Assembly: GCF_010078235.1 (NCBI RefSeq)
Contig: NZ_JAABOS010000001.1
Location: 558,001-622,000 of the forward strand
Direction of reading: 5' to 3'
From: Cognatundibacterium crateris
GTDB lineage: Bacteria > Pseudomonadota > Gammaproteobacteria > Burkholderiales > Burkholderiaceae_D
DNA length: 64,000 nucleotides
The translations under genes were made by a program, and so were the position numbers. Below, piece by piece: positions 53,078 through 62,490 of the stretch; the first letter of the stretch is position 1; each line of letters begins with the position of its first letter. The notes beneath the pieces were generated by a model. It made no database searches and had not been told where the DNA came from. It saw only the letters and a list, made by a program, of their open reading frames with translations.

Positions 53078-56000
53078 ATGTCATTTGATTTCAGCAAATC
53101 CTTAGCAAAACCCGGCCACCGCTTCAGCTTACCAGCGCTGCATGGCTCCTCTGACGCCTATGCACTGGCGCAGGCCGCAAGCACATTGAAGGCGGAGCAG
53201 CGCATGCTGACAGTGTTTGTGGCCCATGCCGGTGATGCACAACGCCTGCTGGACGAGATCCCGTGGTTCAATCCGGATTTACGCTGCCACCTGCTGCCCG
53301 ACTGGGAAACCCTGCCGTATGACGCATTTTCGCCGCATCAGGATCTGGTATCTGAAAGGCTGGCCAGTCTGCATGAAATCCAGAATGGCCGCTGTGACGT
53401 GCTGCTGGCCCCCGCCAGCACCGCCTTGCTGCGCATGGCGCCACCGTCTTTTCTGGCTGCCTATACCTTTTTCTTTAAAAAAGGCGATACGCTGGATGAA
53501 GCCAAACTCAAAACCCAGCTCACGCTGGCAGGCTACAACCATGTGAATCAGGTCATGTCACCCGGCGAATACTCGGTACGCGGCGGGCTGTTCGATTTAT
53601 TCCCCATGGGTTCCGCTCTGCCCTACCGGCTGGATTTGTTTGGCGACAGCATAGAAAGCATCAAAACCTTTGATGCCGACACTCAGCGCTCTATCTTCCC
53701 GGTGCCTGAAGTGCGCTTGCTGCCAGGGCGCGAATTCCCTATGGATGAACCGGCACGTGCCGCTTTCCGCAGCCGCTGGCGCGAACAGTTTGAAGGCGAT
53801 CCTTCACGCAGCGCGATTTACAAAGACATAGGCAATGGCATCGCATCAGCCGGTATTGAATACTATCTGCCGCTGTTTTTTGAAGAAACGGCCACGCTGT
53901 TTGATTACCTGCCAGCCCAACCGTATTTCGCTTTACTGGGCGATATCGACGAAGCGATTAAACGCTTCTGGACCGATACCCGCTCACGCTACCAGTTCCT
54001 GAAAGCGGACCGCGAGCGTCCGGTCTTGCCGCCGGAAAGCGTCTTCCTGCGCGATGAAGATTTTTTCAGCCAGCTAAAAACACAGGCGCGCTGGGTGTTG
54101 CCAGCGACGGACAAGGCCATGCCTGCCTCCGAAATCAGCGCCTTCCTGCCGGATATCGCAGTTAATCGCCGTGCGGATGATCCGCTGACCAATCTGCGTG
54201 CATTTTTACTGCAAACCGATAAGCGGGTCATGATTTGTGCTGAAACCGCAGGCCGACGCGAGACCCTGCAACAGTATTTCAACGAATTTGAAATCGCACT
54301 GACTTTGTGTGATGGCTATACCGATTTCATCACCGGCAGCGCCCGCCTGATGCTGGGCATCGCCCCTTTGCATGCCGGCTTTATGCTGGCCGAAGGGCTC
54401 GCCTTTATCACTGAGGCCGAGCTGTATGCAGGCAGCGGCAAACGCATAGGCAGAAAAAAACAGGAAGCAGTGACCCAGGTCGAGCACATGGTGCGCGATC
54501 TGTCCGAGCTCAAAATCGGCGATCCTGTGGTACACAGCAACCATGGTATCGGGCGCTACATGGGCCTGATCAGCATGGATCTGGGGGAAGGTGAAACTGA
54601 ATTCCTGCATCTGGAATATGCCAAGGAAACCAAGCTGTATGTGCCGGTCGCGCAATTGCATGTGATTTCGCGCTATTCCGGCGCTTCGCCGGAAGACGCA
54701 CCACTGCATAGCCTGGGTTCCGGGCAGTGGGAAAAAGCCAAACGCAAAGCAGCCCAGCAAATCCGCGACACCGCAGCAGAATTGCTGAACCTGTATGCGC
54801 GCAGAGCCACCCGTCAGGGACATGCATTTGAATTCTCGGCCAGAGATTATGAAAGCTTTGCAGAGAGTTTCGGCTTTGAAGAAACACCGGATCAGGCGGC
54901 CGCGATCAATGCGGTGATTGCGGATATGACCTCAGGCAAACCGATGGACAGGCTGATCTGCGGCGATGTGGGCTTCGGTAAAACGGAAGTCGCACTGCGT
55001 GCCGCCTTTGTTGCCGTGATGGGTGGCAAGCAGGTCGCAATCCTGGCACCGACTACCCTGCTGGCGGAACAACATGCACAGACTTTCGCCGACCGCTTTG
55101 CCAACTGGCCGGTGCGTATCGCCGAATTATCGCGCTTCCGTACCGGCAAAGAAGTCAGTCTGGCCATCAAGGGCATGGGTGACGGCACTGTCGATATCGT
55201 GATCGGCACCCATAAACTGTTATCTGACGATGTGAAGTTTTCACGGCTGGGACTGGTCATCATCGACGAAGAACACCGCTTTGGCGTGCGTCAGAAAGAA
55301 GCGCTGAAAGCCTTGCGCGCCGAGGTTGATGTACTCACCCTGACAGCCACACCTATCCCACGTACGCTGGGCATGGCACTGGAAGGCTTGCGTGACTTTT
55401 CGATTATCGCCACAGCGCCGCAAAAACGGCTGGCCATCAAAACCTTTGTGCGCAGTGAAGACGATTCTGTGATCCGGGAAGCCTGTCTGCGCGAACTCAA
55501 GCGCGGTGGCCAGGTGTATTTCCTGCACAATGAAGTGGAAACCATACAAAACCGCAAAGCTATGCTGGAAGCCTTACTACCGGAAGCGCGTGTGGTGATT
55601 GCGCACGGTCAGATGCATGAACGCGATCTGGAAAAAGTGATGCGCGATTTTGTGGCACAGCGCTTTAATATTCTGCTGTGTACCACGATTATTGAAACCG
55701 GTATCGACGTCCCAAGTGCGAATACTATCCTCATGCATCGCGCCGATAAATTCGGTCTGGCCCAGTTACATCAGCTGCGCGGACGGGTTGGCCGTTCACA
55801 CCATCAGGCCTATGCCTATTTGCTGGTACATGATGTACAGGGTTTGACCAAACAGGCTAATCGCAGGCTGGAAGCGATCCAGCAAATGGAAGAACTGGGC
55901 AGCGGCTTCTATCTCGCGATGCATGATCTGGAAATCCGTGGTGCCGGTGAAGTGCTGGGTGATAACCAGTCTGGTGAAATGCATGAAATCGGCTTCCAGA

Positions 56001-56509
56001 TGTACTCAGACATGCTCAATGAAGCCGTACGTTCACTGAAAAACGGCAAAGAACCCGATCTGGCTGCGCCTTTGCAAAGCACCACAGAAATCAATCTGCA
56101 TATACCGGCGCTGTTACCGAATGAATTCTGCGGCGATGTACATGAGCGTCTGTCTATCTACAAGCGCCTGGCCAATTGCAGCAAACCGGCTGCGATTGAT
56201 GATCTGCAAGAAGAATTAATCGACCGCTTTGGCAAATTGCCGGAGCAGGTCAAATCCCTGCTGGAAACCCATCGTTTACGCGTTGCTGCCAAGCCGCTGG
56301 GCATTATCAAAATTGATGCCCACAGCGAAGCCGCCACTTTGCAATTTGAGCCGCAGCCGCCAATAGACGGCATGCGCATCATCGAACTGGTACAAAAGAA
56401 CAAGCACATCCGCTTGAATGGACAGGATAAATTGCGCATTACCGCCAACATGCCTGATCTTGCCAGCCGCGTGAATCATATTAAACAGACTTTGAAAGCC
56501 CTGCATTAA
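53078..56509 (+). CDS. mfd: Transcription-repair coupling factor Mfd
   Basis: 1143 residues from the ATG at 53078, matching usual length (about 1150); the frame upstream to 53030 is unlikely to be coding. UvrB-like N-terminal region (WETLPYDAFSPHQDLVSERL, SPGEYSVRGGLFDLFPMG), RNA-polymerase-interacting domain (VVHSNHGIGRYMGL), translocase: GDVGFGKTEVALRAAF (Walker A), IIDEEHRFGV (DEEH), TATPIPRTLGMALEGL, IIETGIDVPSANTI and QLHQLRGRVGRSHHQ. The C-terminal TRCF domain (ERLSIYKRLA) ends it. It removes stalled polymerase and recruits UvrA. The serB start follows in 1 base. Confidence 0.97.
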   Translation: MSFDFSKSLAKPGHRFSLPALHGSSDAYALAQAASTLKAEQRMLTVFVAHAGDAQRLLDEIPWFNPDLRCHLLPDWETLPYDAFSPHQDLVSERLASLHEIQNGRCDVLLAPASTALLRMAPPSFLAAYTFFFKKGDTLDEAKLKTQLTLAGYNHVNQVMSPGEYSVRGGLFDLFPMGSALPYRLDLFGDSIESIKTFDADTQRSIFPVPEVRLLPGREFPMDEPARAAFRSRWREQFEGDPSRSAIYKDIGNGIASAGIEYYLPLFFEETATLFDYLPAQPYFALLGDIDEAIKRFWTDTRSRYQFLKADRERPVLPPESVFLRDEDFFSQLKTQARWVLPATDKAMPASEISAFLPDIAVNRRADDPLTNLRAFLLQTDKRVMICAETAGRRETLQQYFNEFEIALTLCDGYTDFITGSARLMLGIAPLHAGFMLAEGLAFITEAELYAGSGKRIGRKKQEAVTQVEHMVRDLSELKIGDPVVHSNHGIGRYMGLISMDLGEGETEFLHLEYAKETKLYVPVAQLHVISRYSGASPEDAPLHSLGSGQWEKAKRKAAQQIRDTAAELLNLYARRATRQGHAFEFSARDYESFAESFGFEETPDQAAAINAVIADMTSGKPMDRLICGDVGFGKTEVALRAAFVAVMGGKQVAILAPTTLLAEQHAQTFADRFANWPVRIAELSRFRTGKEVSLAIKGMGDGTVDIVIGTHKLLSDDVKFSRLGLVIIDEEHRFGVRQKEALKALRAEVDVLTLTATPIPRTLGMALEGLRDFSIIATAPQKRLAIKTFVRSEDDSVIREACLRELKRGGQVYFLHNEVETIQNRKAMLEALLPEARVVIAHGQMHERDLEKVMRDFVAQRFNILLCTTIIETGIDVPSANTILMHRADKFGLAQLHQLRGRVGRSHHQAYAYLLVHDVQGLTKQANRRLEAIQQMEELGSGFYLAMHDLEIRGAGEVLGDNQSGEMHEIGFQMYSDMLNEAVRSLKNGKEPDLAAPLQSTTEINLHIPALLPNEFCGDVHERLSIYKRLANCSKPAAIDDLQEELIDRFGKLPEQVKSLLETHRLRVAAKPLGIIKIDAHSEAATLQFEPQPPIDGMRIIELVQKNKHIRLNGQDKLRITANMPDLASRVNHIKQTLKALH

Positions 56510-56510
56510 G

Positions 56511-57398
56511 ATGACGCAATCCATGACACCTGCTTTTCTGACCTTACACAGTCCGGCCGCATTCAATGAAGCGCAACTGGCATTTCTCCACACCCTGAGC
56601 ACGCACTTGGCGAGCGAAGCCAGCCTGCTGAACGCACAAGTCGCCCGTTACACCCTGCCCGCTGCCAGCGATAATCCGGAGCAGGCAAGTGAGATTACCG
56701 CCTGGCGCGAACAGGCCGATCAGCTGGGTCTGGACAGCGCCTTGCTGCCAGTTCAGCGTAGTCTGAGCGAATTTGGCTTACTCGCGATGGACATGGATTC
56801 CACCCTGATCACGATAGAGTGCATCGATGAAATCGCTGACATGCAAGGGCTAAAGCCGCAGGTATCTGCCATCACCGAAGCCGCCATGCGGGGTGAACTC
56901 GATTTTCAGGAAAGCCTGAAGCGCCGGGTCGCGCTGCTGCAAGGGCTGGATGCCAGCGCCTTGGAGCGTGTATATCAGGAGCGCTTACAACTCTCGCCCG
57001 GCGCTGAGCGCCTGATTGCGGCGGCACAGGCGGCAGGCCTGAAAACCTTGCTGGTATCGGGTGGCTTCACCTATTTCACTGAGCGTGTGAGCGAAGCTCT
57101 AAAACTCAGTTTCCACCATTCCAATGTGCTGGAAATCATCGATGGCAAACTGACCGGCCGCGTCACTGGTACGATCGTCGATGCCGAAGAAAAACGCCGT
57201 ACCGTGGCTGCTACCTGCGCGCAGCTGGGCATCCCTAGCAGTGCCGCTATTGTCATGGGCGATGGCGCCAATGACTTGCGCATGATGGAGATTGCCGGCC
57301 TGTCGGTCGCCTTCCGCGCCAAGCCGGTGGTACGCGCTCAGGCCAGTATCGCGCTCAATCATTGCGGGCTGGATGGCGTATTGAATGTGTTGATGTGA
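56511..57398 (+). CDS. serB: Phosphoserine phosphatase
   Basis: 295 residues. HAD motif I DMDSTLITIECIDEIAD (Asp nucleophile), motif II LLVSGGFTYFTERV, motif III/IV IVMGDGANDLRMM and KPVVRAQASIALNHCGL. The N-terminal 80 residues are a regulatory region typical of SerB. It hydrolyses phosphoserine in serine synthesis. It starts one base after mfd, so the two are co-transcribed, a common Burkholderiales arrangement. Confidence 0.97.
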   Translation: MTQSMTPAFLTLHSPAAFNEAQLAFLHTLSTHLASEASLLNAQVARYTLPAASDNPEQASEITAWREQADQLGLDSALLPVQRSLSEFGLLAMDMDSTLITIECIDEIADMQGLKPQVSAITEAAMRGELDFQESLKRRVALLQGLDASALERVYQERLQLSPGAERLIAAAQAAGLKTLLVSGGFTYFTERVSEALKLSFHHSNVLEIIDGKLTGRVTGTIVDAEEKRRTVAATCAQLGIPSSAAIVMGDGANDLRMMEIAGLSVAFRAKPVVRAQASIALNHCGLDGVLNVLM

Positions 57399-57400
57399 AC

Positions 57401-57422
57401 GTGTTGTGATCGTGTTGTGATC
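57401..57422 (+). repeat. 11-bp tandem repeat, two copies
   Basis: GTGTTGTGATC twice, immediately after the serB stop. A hairpin GAGAGCAA / TTGCTCTC (57441-57463) follows without a T tract and may be the 3' end of the mfd-serB transcript. Confidence 0.7.
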
Positions 57423-57654
57423 GTGAAGGTGAACCCAAGCGAGAGCAACGCGCGCTTGCTCTCAGTTGATCTCACCTGCAGCAATTCAAACTCCAATTTC
57501 AAACTCAAATAAATAGCACGACCGTATTTTTTAGCTTACACTCATGCAAGTTTCATCAATGACAGACTGCCCTGCCAGAGCCAGCTAAGCTGATGCAAAG
57601 CTGGCCGCCGCACGGGTGAGGATGTCCTGAACAGAACAACACAGGAGACCAGCA

Positions 57655-58722
57655 ATGTTTGAAGACTTCATGGGTACCATGCCCGTCGCCGCGCGCCAGC
57701 AATTTGATCATGCGGCGCTGGCTGATTATTTGCGTCAGCATGTCCCCGATTTTACTGCTGCGATGGCAGATCAGCTGCAAGTAGAGCAATTCAAAGGCGG
57801 GCAATCCAATCCTACCTTCAAACTCAGCGCGGGCCAGCAACGCTATGTGATGCGCGCCAAACCCGGCCCGGCGGCCAAACTCCTGCCATCGGCGCATGCG
57901 ATAGAACGTGAATTCAAAGTCATGGATGCCTTGCAAAAAGCCGGCTTCCCGGCTGCACGCCAGTATGCGCTGTGTACCGATGAAGACGTGATAGGTCGCG
58001 CCTTTTACATCATGGAATACGTTGATGGCAGAGTATTGTGGGATCAGTCGCTGCCTGGCATGACGCCGGTGCAAAGAGCAGAAATCTATGATGAGCTCAA
58101 CCGTGTGATCGCACAATTGCACAGCCTGGACTATGCCGCGATTGGCCTGGCAGATTACGGCAAACCCGGCAATTACTTTGCACGTCAGATCGATCGCTGG
58201 ACCAAACAATACCGCGCCTCAGAAACAGAAACCATAGAGGCAATGGACAGACTGATAGAATGGCTGCCGCATCACATCCCTGCCGGCGACGACACCAGTA
58301 TCGTGCATGGCGACTACCGGCTCGACAACATGATGTTCCACCCAACTGAACCGCGCATCATGGCGGTACTGGACTGGGAACTGTCCACGCTAGGCCATCC
58401 GCTGGCCGATTTTTCTTATCACTGCATGAGCTGGCATGTATTGCCCGGTCAGTTCCGAGGTATCAAGGGGCTGGATCTGAAAACGCTGGGGATTCCGGAT
58501 GAGCAGTCGTATATCGCAAAATACTGTGAACGGACCGGCAAGCAAATTCGCGCTGAAGACTTTAATTTCTACCTCGCCTATAACCTGTTCCGCATGGCTG
58601 GCATTTTACAAGGCATCATGAAGCGCTATGTCGATGGTACTGCATCCAGCGCGCAGGCCAAGGCCTCGGGTGAAGCAGCGCGTCCTATGGCGGAACTGGG
58701 CTGGACTTATGCGCAGCGCTGA
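57655..58722 (+). CDS. Phosphotransferase family protein (ACAD10/11-like)
   Basis: 355 residues; AGGAG lies seven bases before the ATG. Aminoglycoside-phosphotransferase (APH) fold: QFKGGQSNPTFKLSAG (ATP loop), IMEYVDGRVLW (hinge), SIVHGDYRLDNMMFHP (catalytic HGDxxxxN) and VLDWELSTLGHPLADF (Asp). Homologues accompany acyl-CoA dehydrogenases and act on 4-hydroxyacyl-CoA or similar lipid catabolites; two such dehydrogenases lie 2.5 kb downstream. Cytoplasmic. Confidence 0.9.
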   Translation: MFEDFMGTMPVAARQQFDHAALADYLRQHVPDFTAAMADQLQVEQFKGGQSNPTFKLSAGQQRYVMRAKPGPAAKLLPSAHAIEREFKVMDALQKAGFPAARQYALCTDEDVIGRAFYIMEYVDGRVLWDQSLPGMTPVQRAEIYDELNRVIAQLHSLDYAAIGLADYGKPGNYFARQIDRWTKQYRASETETIEAMDRLIEWLPHHIPAGDDTSIVHGDYRLDNMMFHPTEPRIMAVLDWELSTLGHPLADFSYHCMSWHVLPGQFRGIKGLDLKTLGIPDEQSYIAKYCERTGKQIRAEDFNFYLAYNLFRMAGILQGIMKRYVDGTASSAQAKASGEAARPMAELGWTYAQR

Positions 58723-58912
58723 ACGTCTTTGCCGAATAGATGAAAAGTCTTCAGTGCATAGAATGCAATTCCCTGAGCAGAACTGCTAAAACATCTGCAT
58801 AATGGTGGGCGCTCATTTCTGAGGGCTGAAGCAAGATCGTCGTTGCGGCGATCAGCTTGCAGTCCCTTTCCCAGTCACGCCCACACTCTGCTAACAAAGA
58901 CAAAGGAAGATC

Positions 58913-59605
58913 ATGATCGACGTTTACTCCTGGCCTACCCCGAATGGTCACAAAGTGCATATCATGCTGGAAGAATGCGGCCTGGCATACCGGGCAATTC
59001 CCATCGATATCGGTGCGGGCGACCAGTTCACACCGGATTTTCTGGCGATCTCCCCGAACAATAAAATCCCTGCCATCGTCGATGCCGACGGGCCGGATGG
59101 CAAGCCGATTTCCCTGTTTGAATCAGGTGCGATTCTGGTGTATCTGGCGGGTAAAACCGGTCAATTTCTCGGCAATACTGACCGTGAGCGCTATCAGACT
59201 CTGCAATGGCTGATGTTCCAGATGGGTGGTTTCGGCCCTATGCTGGGACAGGCGCACCATTTCCGTATTTATGCACCGGAAAAAATTCAATACGCCATTG
59301 ACCGCTACACCAATGAAGCGCAGCGTCTGTATGGCGTCATCGATCAGCAATTATCAAAAACGGAATTCCTGGCTGGCGACCACTACACTATTGCCGATAT
59401 CGCGGCATTTCCATGGACCAGATCGTTTGCCAATCAGGGCATAGACTGGGCCGACTTTCCGCATGCCAAGCGCTGGTTCGATCAAATCAGCGAGCGGCCT
59501 GCAGTACAACGCGGCGTACAGGTACTCGCCGATTTACGCAAACCGCTGACCAACGACAAAGCCAAAGAAGCTTTGTTCGGAAAAACACAGTACGCAAAAA
59601 AATAA
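58913..59605 (+). CDS. Glutathione S-transferase (YfcG/YghU-like)
   Basis: 230 residues with AAAGGAAG before the ATG. The N-terminal thioredoxin fold (MIDVYSWPTPNGHKVHIML) has the Pro-Asn-Gly reaction site of the Nu class, then NNKIPAIV and LFESGAILVYLA (glutathione cis-Pro and Ser). The C-terminal helical domain has YTIADIAAFPWTRS. Nu-class members act as disulfide reductases using two glutathione molecules. It lies in the acyl-CoA group and has no obvious partner. Confidence 0.92.
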   Translation: MIDVYSWPTPNGHKVHIMLEECGLAYRAIPIDIGAGDQFTPDFLAISPNNKIPAIVDADGPDGKPISLFESGAILVYLAGKTGQFLGNTDRERYQTLQWLMFQMGGFGPMLGQAHHFRIYAPEKIQYAIDRYTNEAQRLYGVIDQQLSKTEFLAGDHYTIADIAAFPWTRSFANQGIDWADFPHAKRWFDQISERPAVQRGVQVLADLRKPLTNDKAKEALFGKTQYAKK

Positions 59606-59694
59606 GCCGTGCCACGGCATTTGCGCCAAATTATGCTGACTATGGAGTGAGCTCATTGCTACAATGAAATCACTCCAATTTTACAGAGTGACGT

Positions 59695-60921
59695 ATGCGC
59701 CGGATAATCAAAAAAAACAGGCTGAAATTAGCCGCGGAAAGCCAACGTCTCGTCAATCTCGCGTTGGCTGTCGCCCAATCCGCAAGCCGGATTGAAGATA
59801 ATGCCTGGCAAGCCAGGCTAGATACCTATGTTCGCAAAAACCTCAGGCTACAGCATCAGGATCAGCTTGATGCTGCGGCCGAGCATGTATTCCATAGCCA
59901 TCCACATGGCTATGAAGTGCTGGTAGAAACGCTGGAAACCGTCAGCACCTCCTGCACCCTGACCCATCAGGGACAAGACTGGCAATGCCTGCTGGTGGCG
60001 GCGCCCGTGCTGGCCTGGACCCGCTACGATATTGCGTCCGGTGCCCTGCCCGCTACCATACTCAGTCACCTGCATCAGCAAATGCAGGCGCATTTACTGG
60101 CCCCGGCCACGCGCTTACAGTTATTGCCCAATCTGTATTCGATAGATCAGTTACCGCGCAATCACTGCGAGACCTTCAGCCTGCTGGAAAAACAGGCGCA
60201 GGCCTTGGTCGCGCAAACACAGACAGCGGGCGAAGCGCAAAAAGAAAAAACCGTGCCCTTCCTGGCGGATATACGCTTTTTACTCGGCGTGATTGTCGCC
60301 CCTGCAGGTGAGAACCTGTTCCGCTGGCAGCAGCTGGATGCGCCCTATGACAGCGAAGCGGCCAAAGCCCTGTGCCTGGAGGCCTGGAAAGCCGGAACCG
60401 AAGAGCAATTCAAACACGTATTGCCTGGATGCGGCATCGACTTGTTGCTGCCGGAAGCCTATTTCAGCGCTTGCCGCGACGCCGACGTGGCAATCCGCCC
60501 GGCCTCGATACTGGCTGCGGTGTATTACCTGACGCAGACTTTGGAGAAAGACAGCAGCCATTTCCGTGTCGTGATCGGCGCCTGCACCAACGCGGATAAC
60601 CCCGGTCAGATCGACGAATTACGCATGAGCTTCCTGCTCAACGATACGCCGGAGGTGATCTATGGCGTGATTTGGCCTCTGTATCAGGCAGAAGATCAGC
60701 AAACCGCCATTGGCCTTGATGATCAGGAAGACTTACAAGGCGACATTCCTGAAATCCTGCGTCAGGCTGGCATCACAGACATCGTACTGCTGGAAGAAGT
60801 TTTCTCTATGGAATTCTGCGATGACTGTGGCACGCCACTGTTTCCGGATCACGCAGGCGATCTGGTGCACCCGGAAATGCCGGATGACATACCCGCACCA
60901 GGCACTGCGCATTTCCATTGA
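59695..60921 (+). CDS. DUF2863 family protein
   Basis: 408 residues. Opening MRRIIKKNRLKLAAESQRLVNLALAVAQSASRIED and the block HSHPHGYEVLVETLETVS, then CLLVAAPVLAWTRYDI, IRPASILAAVYYL, and a C-terminal Cys-rich end FCDDCGTPLFPDHAGDLVHPEMP, are the Burkholderiales-specific DUF2863 pattern. The CDDC pair with nearby His residues may bind zinc. No function is known. Single gene ending at the terminator 60934-60959. Confidence 0.85.
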   Translation: MRRIIKKNRLKLAAESQRLVNLALAVAQSASRIEDNAWQARLDTYVRKNLRLQHQDQLDAAAEHVFHSHPHGYEVLVETLETVSTSCTLTHQGQDWQCLLVAAPVLAWTRYDIASGALPATILSHLHQQMQAHLLAPATRLQLLPNLYSIDQLPRNHCETFSLLEKQAQALVAQTQTAGEAQKEKTVPFLADIRFLLGVIVAPAGENLFRWQQLDAPYDSEAAKALCLEAWKAGTEEQFKHVLPGCGIDLLLPEAYFSACRDADVAIRPASILAAVYYLTQTLEKDSSHFRVVIGACTNADNPGQIDELRMSFLLNDTPEVIYGVIWPLYQAEDQQTAIGLDDQEDLQGDIPEILRQAGITDIVLLEEVFSMEFCDDCGTPLFPDHAGDLVHPEMPDDIPAPGTAHFH

Positions 60922-60933
60922 TGTGAGTTCTAT

Positions 60934-60959
60934 GCCCCGTCTTGTGCGGGGCTTTTTTT
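60934..60959 (+). terminator. Intrinsic terminator after DUF2863 gene
   Basis: GCCCCG / CGGGGC stem (60934-60939, 60947-60952), loop of 7, followed by seven T. Confidence 0.93.
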
Positions 60960-60960
60960 C

Positions 60961-60987
60961 ATCTGCTTTATCTGCTTTATCTGCTTT
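60961..60987 (+). repeat. 9-bp tandem repeat, three copies
   Basis: ATCTGCTTT three times, directly after the terminator T tract. Confidence 0.85.
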
Positions 60988-61125
60988 CAATTGCGTTCAT
61001 ATGCTGTGTAGCTTTTTCCATGCTCCGCAACAGCAGAAAAATTCTTGCACCAGATCGCGTAAACCGATGTAGAATCAATCCGAACGATCGTGCTATTCTT
61101 TTTCTTGCAGCATTATTTTATCTTA

Positions 61126-61224
61126 GGACTTACGCAAAATTGTCCCGGCAAGGCATGGCGACACAGGCAGTACGAGCGTACGACAAGGAGCCATAACGCC
61201 GCAGGGGCGGTTTTTCGTAAGTCC
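61126..61224. mobile_element. 99-bp MITE-like inverted-repeat element flanked by TA
   Basis: Left end TAGGACTTACG (61124-61134) and right end CGTAAGTCCTA (61216-61226) are exact complements, including a TA on either side that may be the target duplication. A further run of A/T pairs follows the ends. Too short for a transposase. It lies in the leader of the acyl-CoA dehydrogenase gene, 64 bases before its start. Ends unlike those of the 265-bp element, so a different parent. Confidence 0.7.
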
Positions 61225-61288
61225 TATATCTATAACCACAATGCGGCAACCGACACGTCGGTCAGCCCAGTCCCCTACAGGAGACAGT

Positions 61289-62479
61289 ATGGATTTGAAT
61301 TACAGCGCGGAAGACCTCGCCTTCCGTGATCAGGTCAGAGCTTATCTGGACACCCACCTCCCGCCCGATTTGCAGCATAAAGTGCTCAATCATTTACGCT
61401 TATCCAAAGAAGACTATGTGCGCTGGCATCGCATACTGGCCAAACAAGGCTGGGTTGCGCCCGGCTGGCCGGTGGAATACGGCGGTCCGGGCTGGAGTGC
61501 GACCCAACGTCATATTTTTGAAGAGGAATGTGCGCGTGCCGGCACCCCTGCCATCTTGCCGTTCGGTGTGAATATGGTGGCGCCGGTACTGATGGCCTTC
61601 GGTAATGAAGAACAAAAAGCCCATTACCTGCCACGCATTTTGAGCTGCGAAGACTGGTGGTGTCAGGGCTATTCTGAGCCTGGCTCAGGCTCAGACCTGG
61701 CCTCGCTGAAAACCCGCGCCGAACGTCAGGGCGATCACTACATCGTGAACGGCCAGAAAACCTGGACCACGCTGGCTCAGCATGCCGATATGATTTTCTG
61801 CCTGGTGCGCACCGATCCGGATGCGCGCAAACAGGAAGGCATATCCTTCCTGCTCATCGACATGAAAACGCCGGGTATCACGGTAAGACCTATCATCATG
61901 CTGGATGAAGACCATGAAGTGAATGAGGTGTTCTTCGATAATGTCAAGGTACCGGTCAGTAATCTGATCGGCGCTGAAAACAAGGGTTGGACCTATGCGA
62001 AATATCTGCTGGGCCATGAAAGAACCAATATCGCAGCTGTCGGCCGCGCCAAACGGGAATTACAATTCCTGAAGCGCATCGCTGGCAAGCAGCAAAAACG
62101 CGGTCAGTCACTGCTGGCTGACCCGGTCTTTGCGCACAAAGTCGCGGCGCTGGAGATAGAAATTATGGCGCTGGAAATCACGGTCTTACGTGTAATTTCT
62201 CAGGACAGCGGCAAGCCAGGCCCGGAAGCATCTCTGCTCAAAATCAAGGGTACAGAAATCCAGCAACGCTTAACCGAACTGATGGTAGAAGCCGTTGGCC
62301 CCTATGCGCTGCCGTTTGACCCGGCTTATCTGGAGGGCGAACACGCGCATAGCGTGACTGAACAGGATGATGCGGCGCCGCTGGCTTCGTATTACTTCAA
62401 TTTCCGCAAGACCTCGATCTATGGCGGTTCTAACGAAATTCAAAAGAACATCATCACCCAGATGATACTGGGACTGTAA
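61289..62479 (+). CDS. Acyl-CoA dehydrogenase
   Basis: 396 residues from the ATG at 61289, with AGGAGA before it. FAD and acyl-CoA segments: WCQGYSEPGSGSDLASLKT (flavin contact), WTTLAQHADMIFCLVRT, NVKVPVSNLIGAENKGWTYAKYLL and the C-terminal YGGSNEIQKNIITQMILGL. An FGNEEQKAHYLPRI block is typical. The catalytic Glu may be near GGSNE or in the HERTN helix; the chain class is not set. First gene of a group with the second dehydrogenase and the MaoC hydratase. Confidence 0.93.
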   Translation: MDLNYSAEDLAFRDQVRAYLDTHLPPDLQHKVLNHLRLSKEDYVRWHRILAKQGWVAPGWPVEYGGPGWSATQRHIFEEECARAGTPAILPFGVNMVAPVLMAFGNEEQKAHYLPRILSCEDWWCQGYSEPGSGSDLASLKTRAERQGDHYIVNGQKTWTTLAQHADMIFCLVRTDPDARKQEGISFLLIDMKTPGITVRPIIMLDEDHEVNEVFFDNVKVPVSNLIGAENKGWTYAKYLLGHERTNIAAVGRAKRELQFLKRIAGKQQKRGQSLLADPVFAHKVAALEIEIMALEITVLRVISQDSGKPGPEASLLKIKGTEIQQRLTELMVEAVGPYALPFDPAYLEGEHAHSVTEQDDAAPLASYYFNFRKTSIYGGSNEIQKNIITQMILGL

Positions 62480-62490
62480 AGGAGCGCGCC

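Larger units (their letters stand above)
60922..61288 (+). other. 367-base intergenic region with terminator, tandem repeat and inverted-repeat element
   Basis: After DUF2863 comes a terminator, a 9-bp tandem repeat and a 99-bp inverted-repeat element, then the acyl-CoA dehydrogenase ribosome-binding site. No gene seen. Confidence 0.6.
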
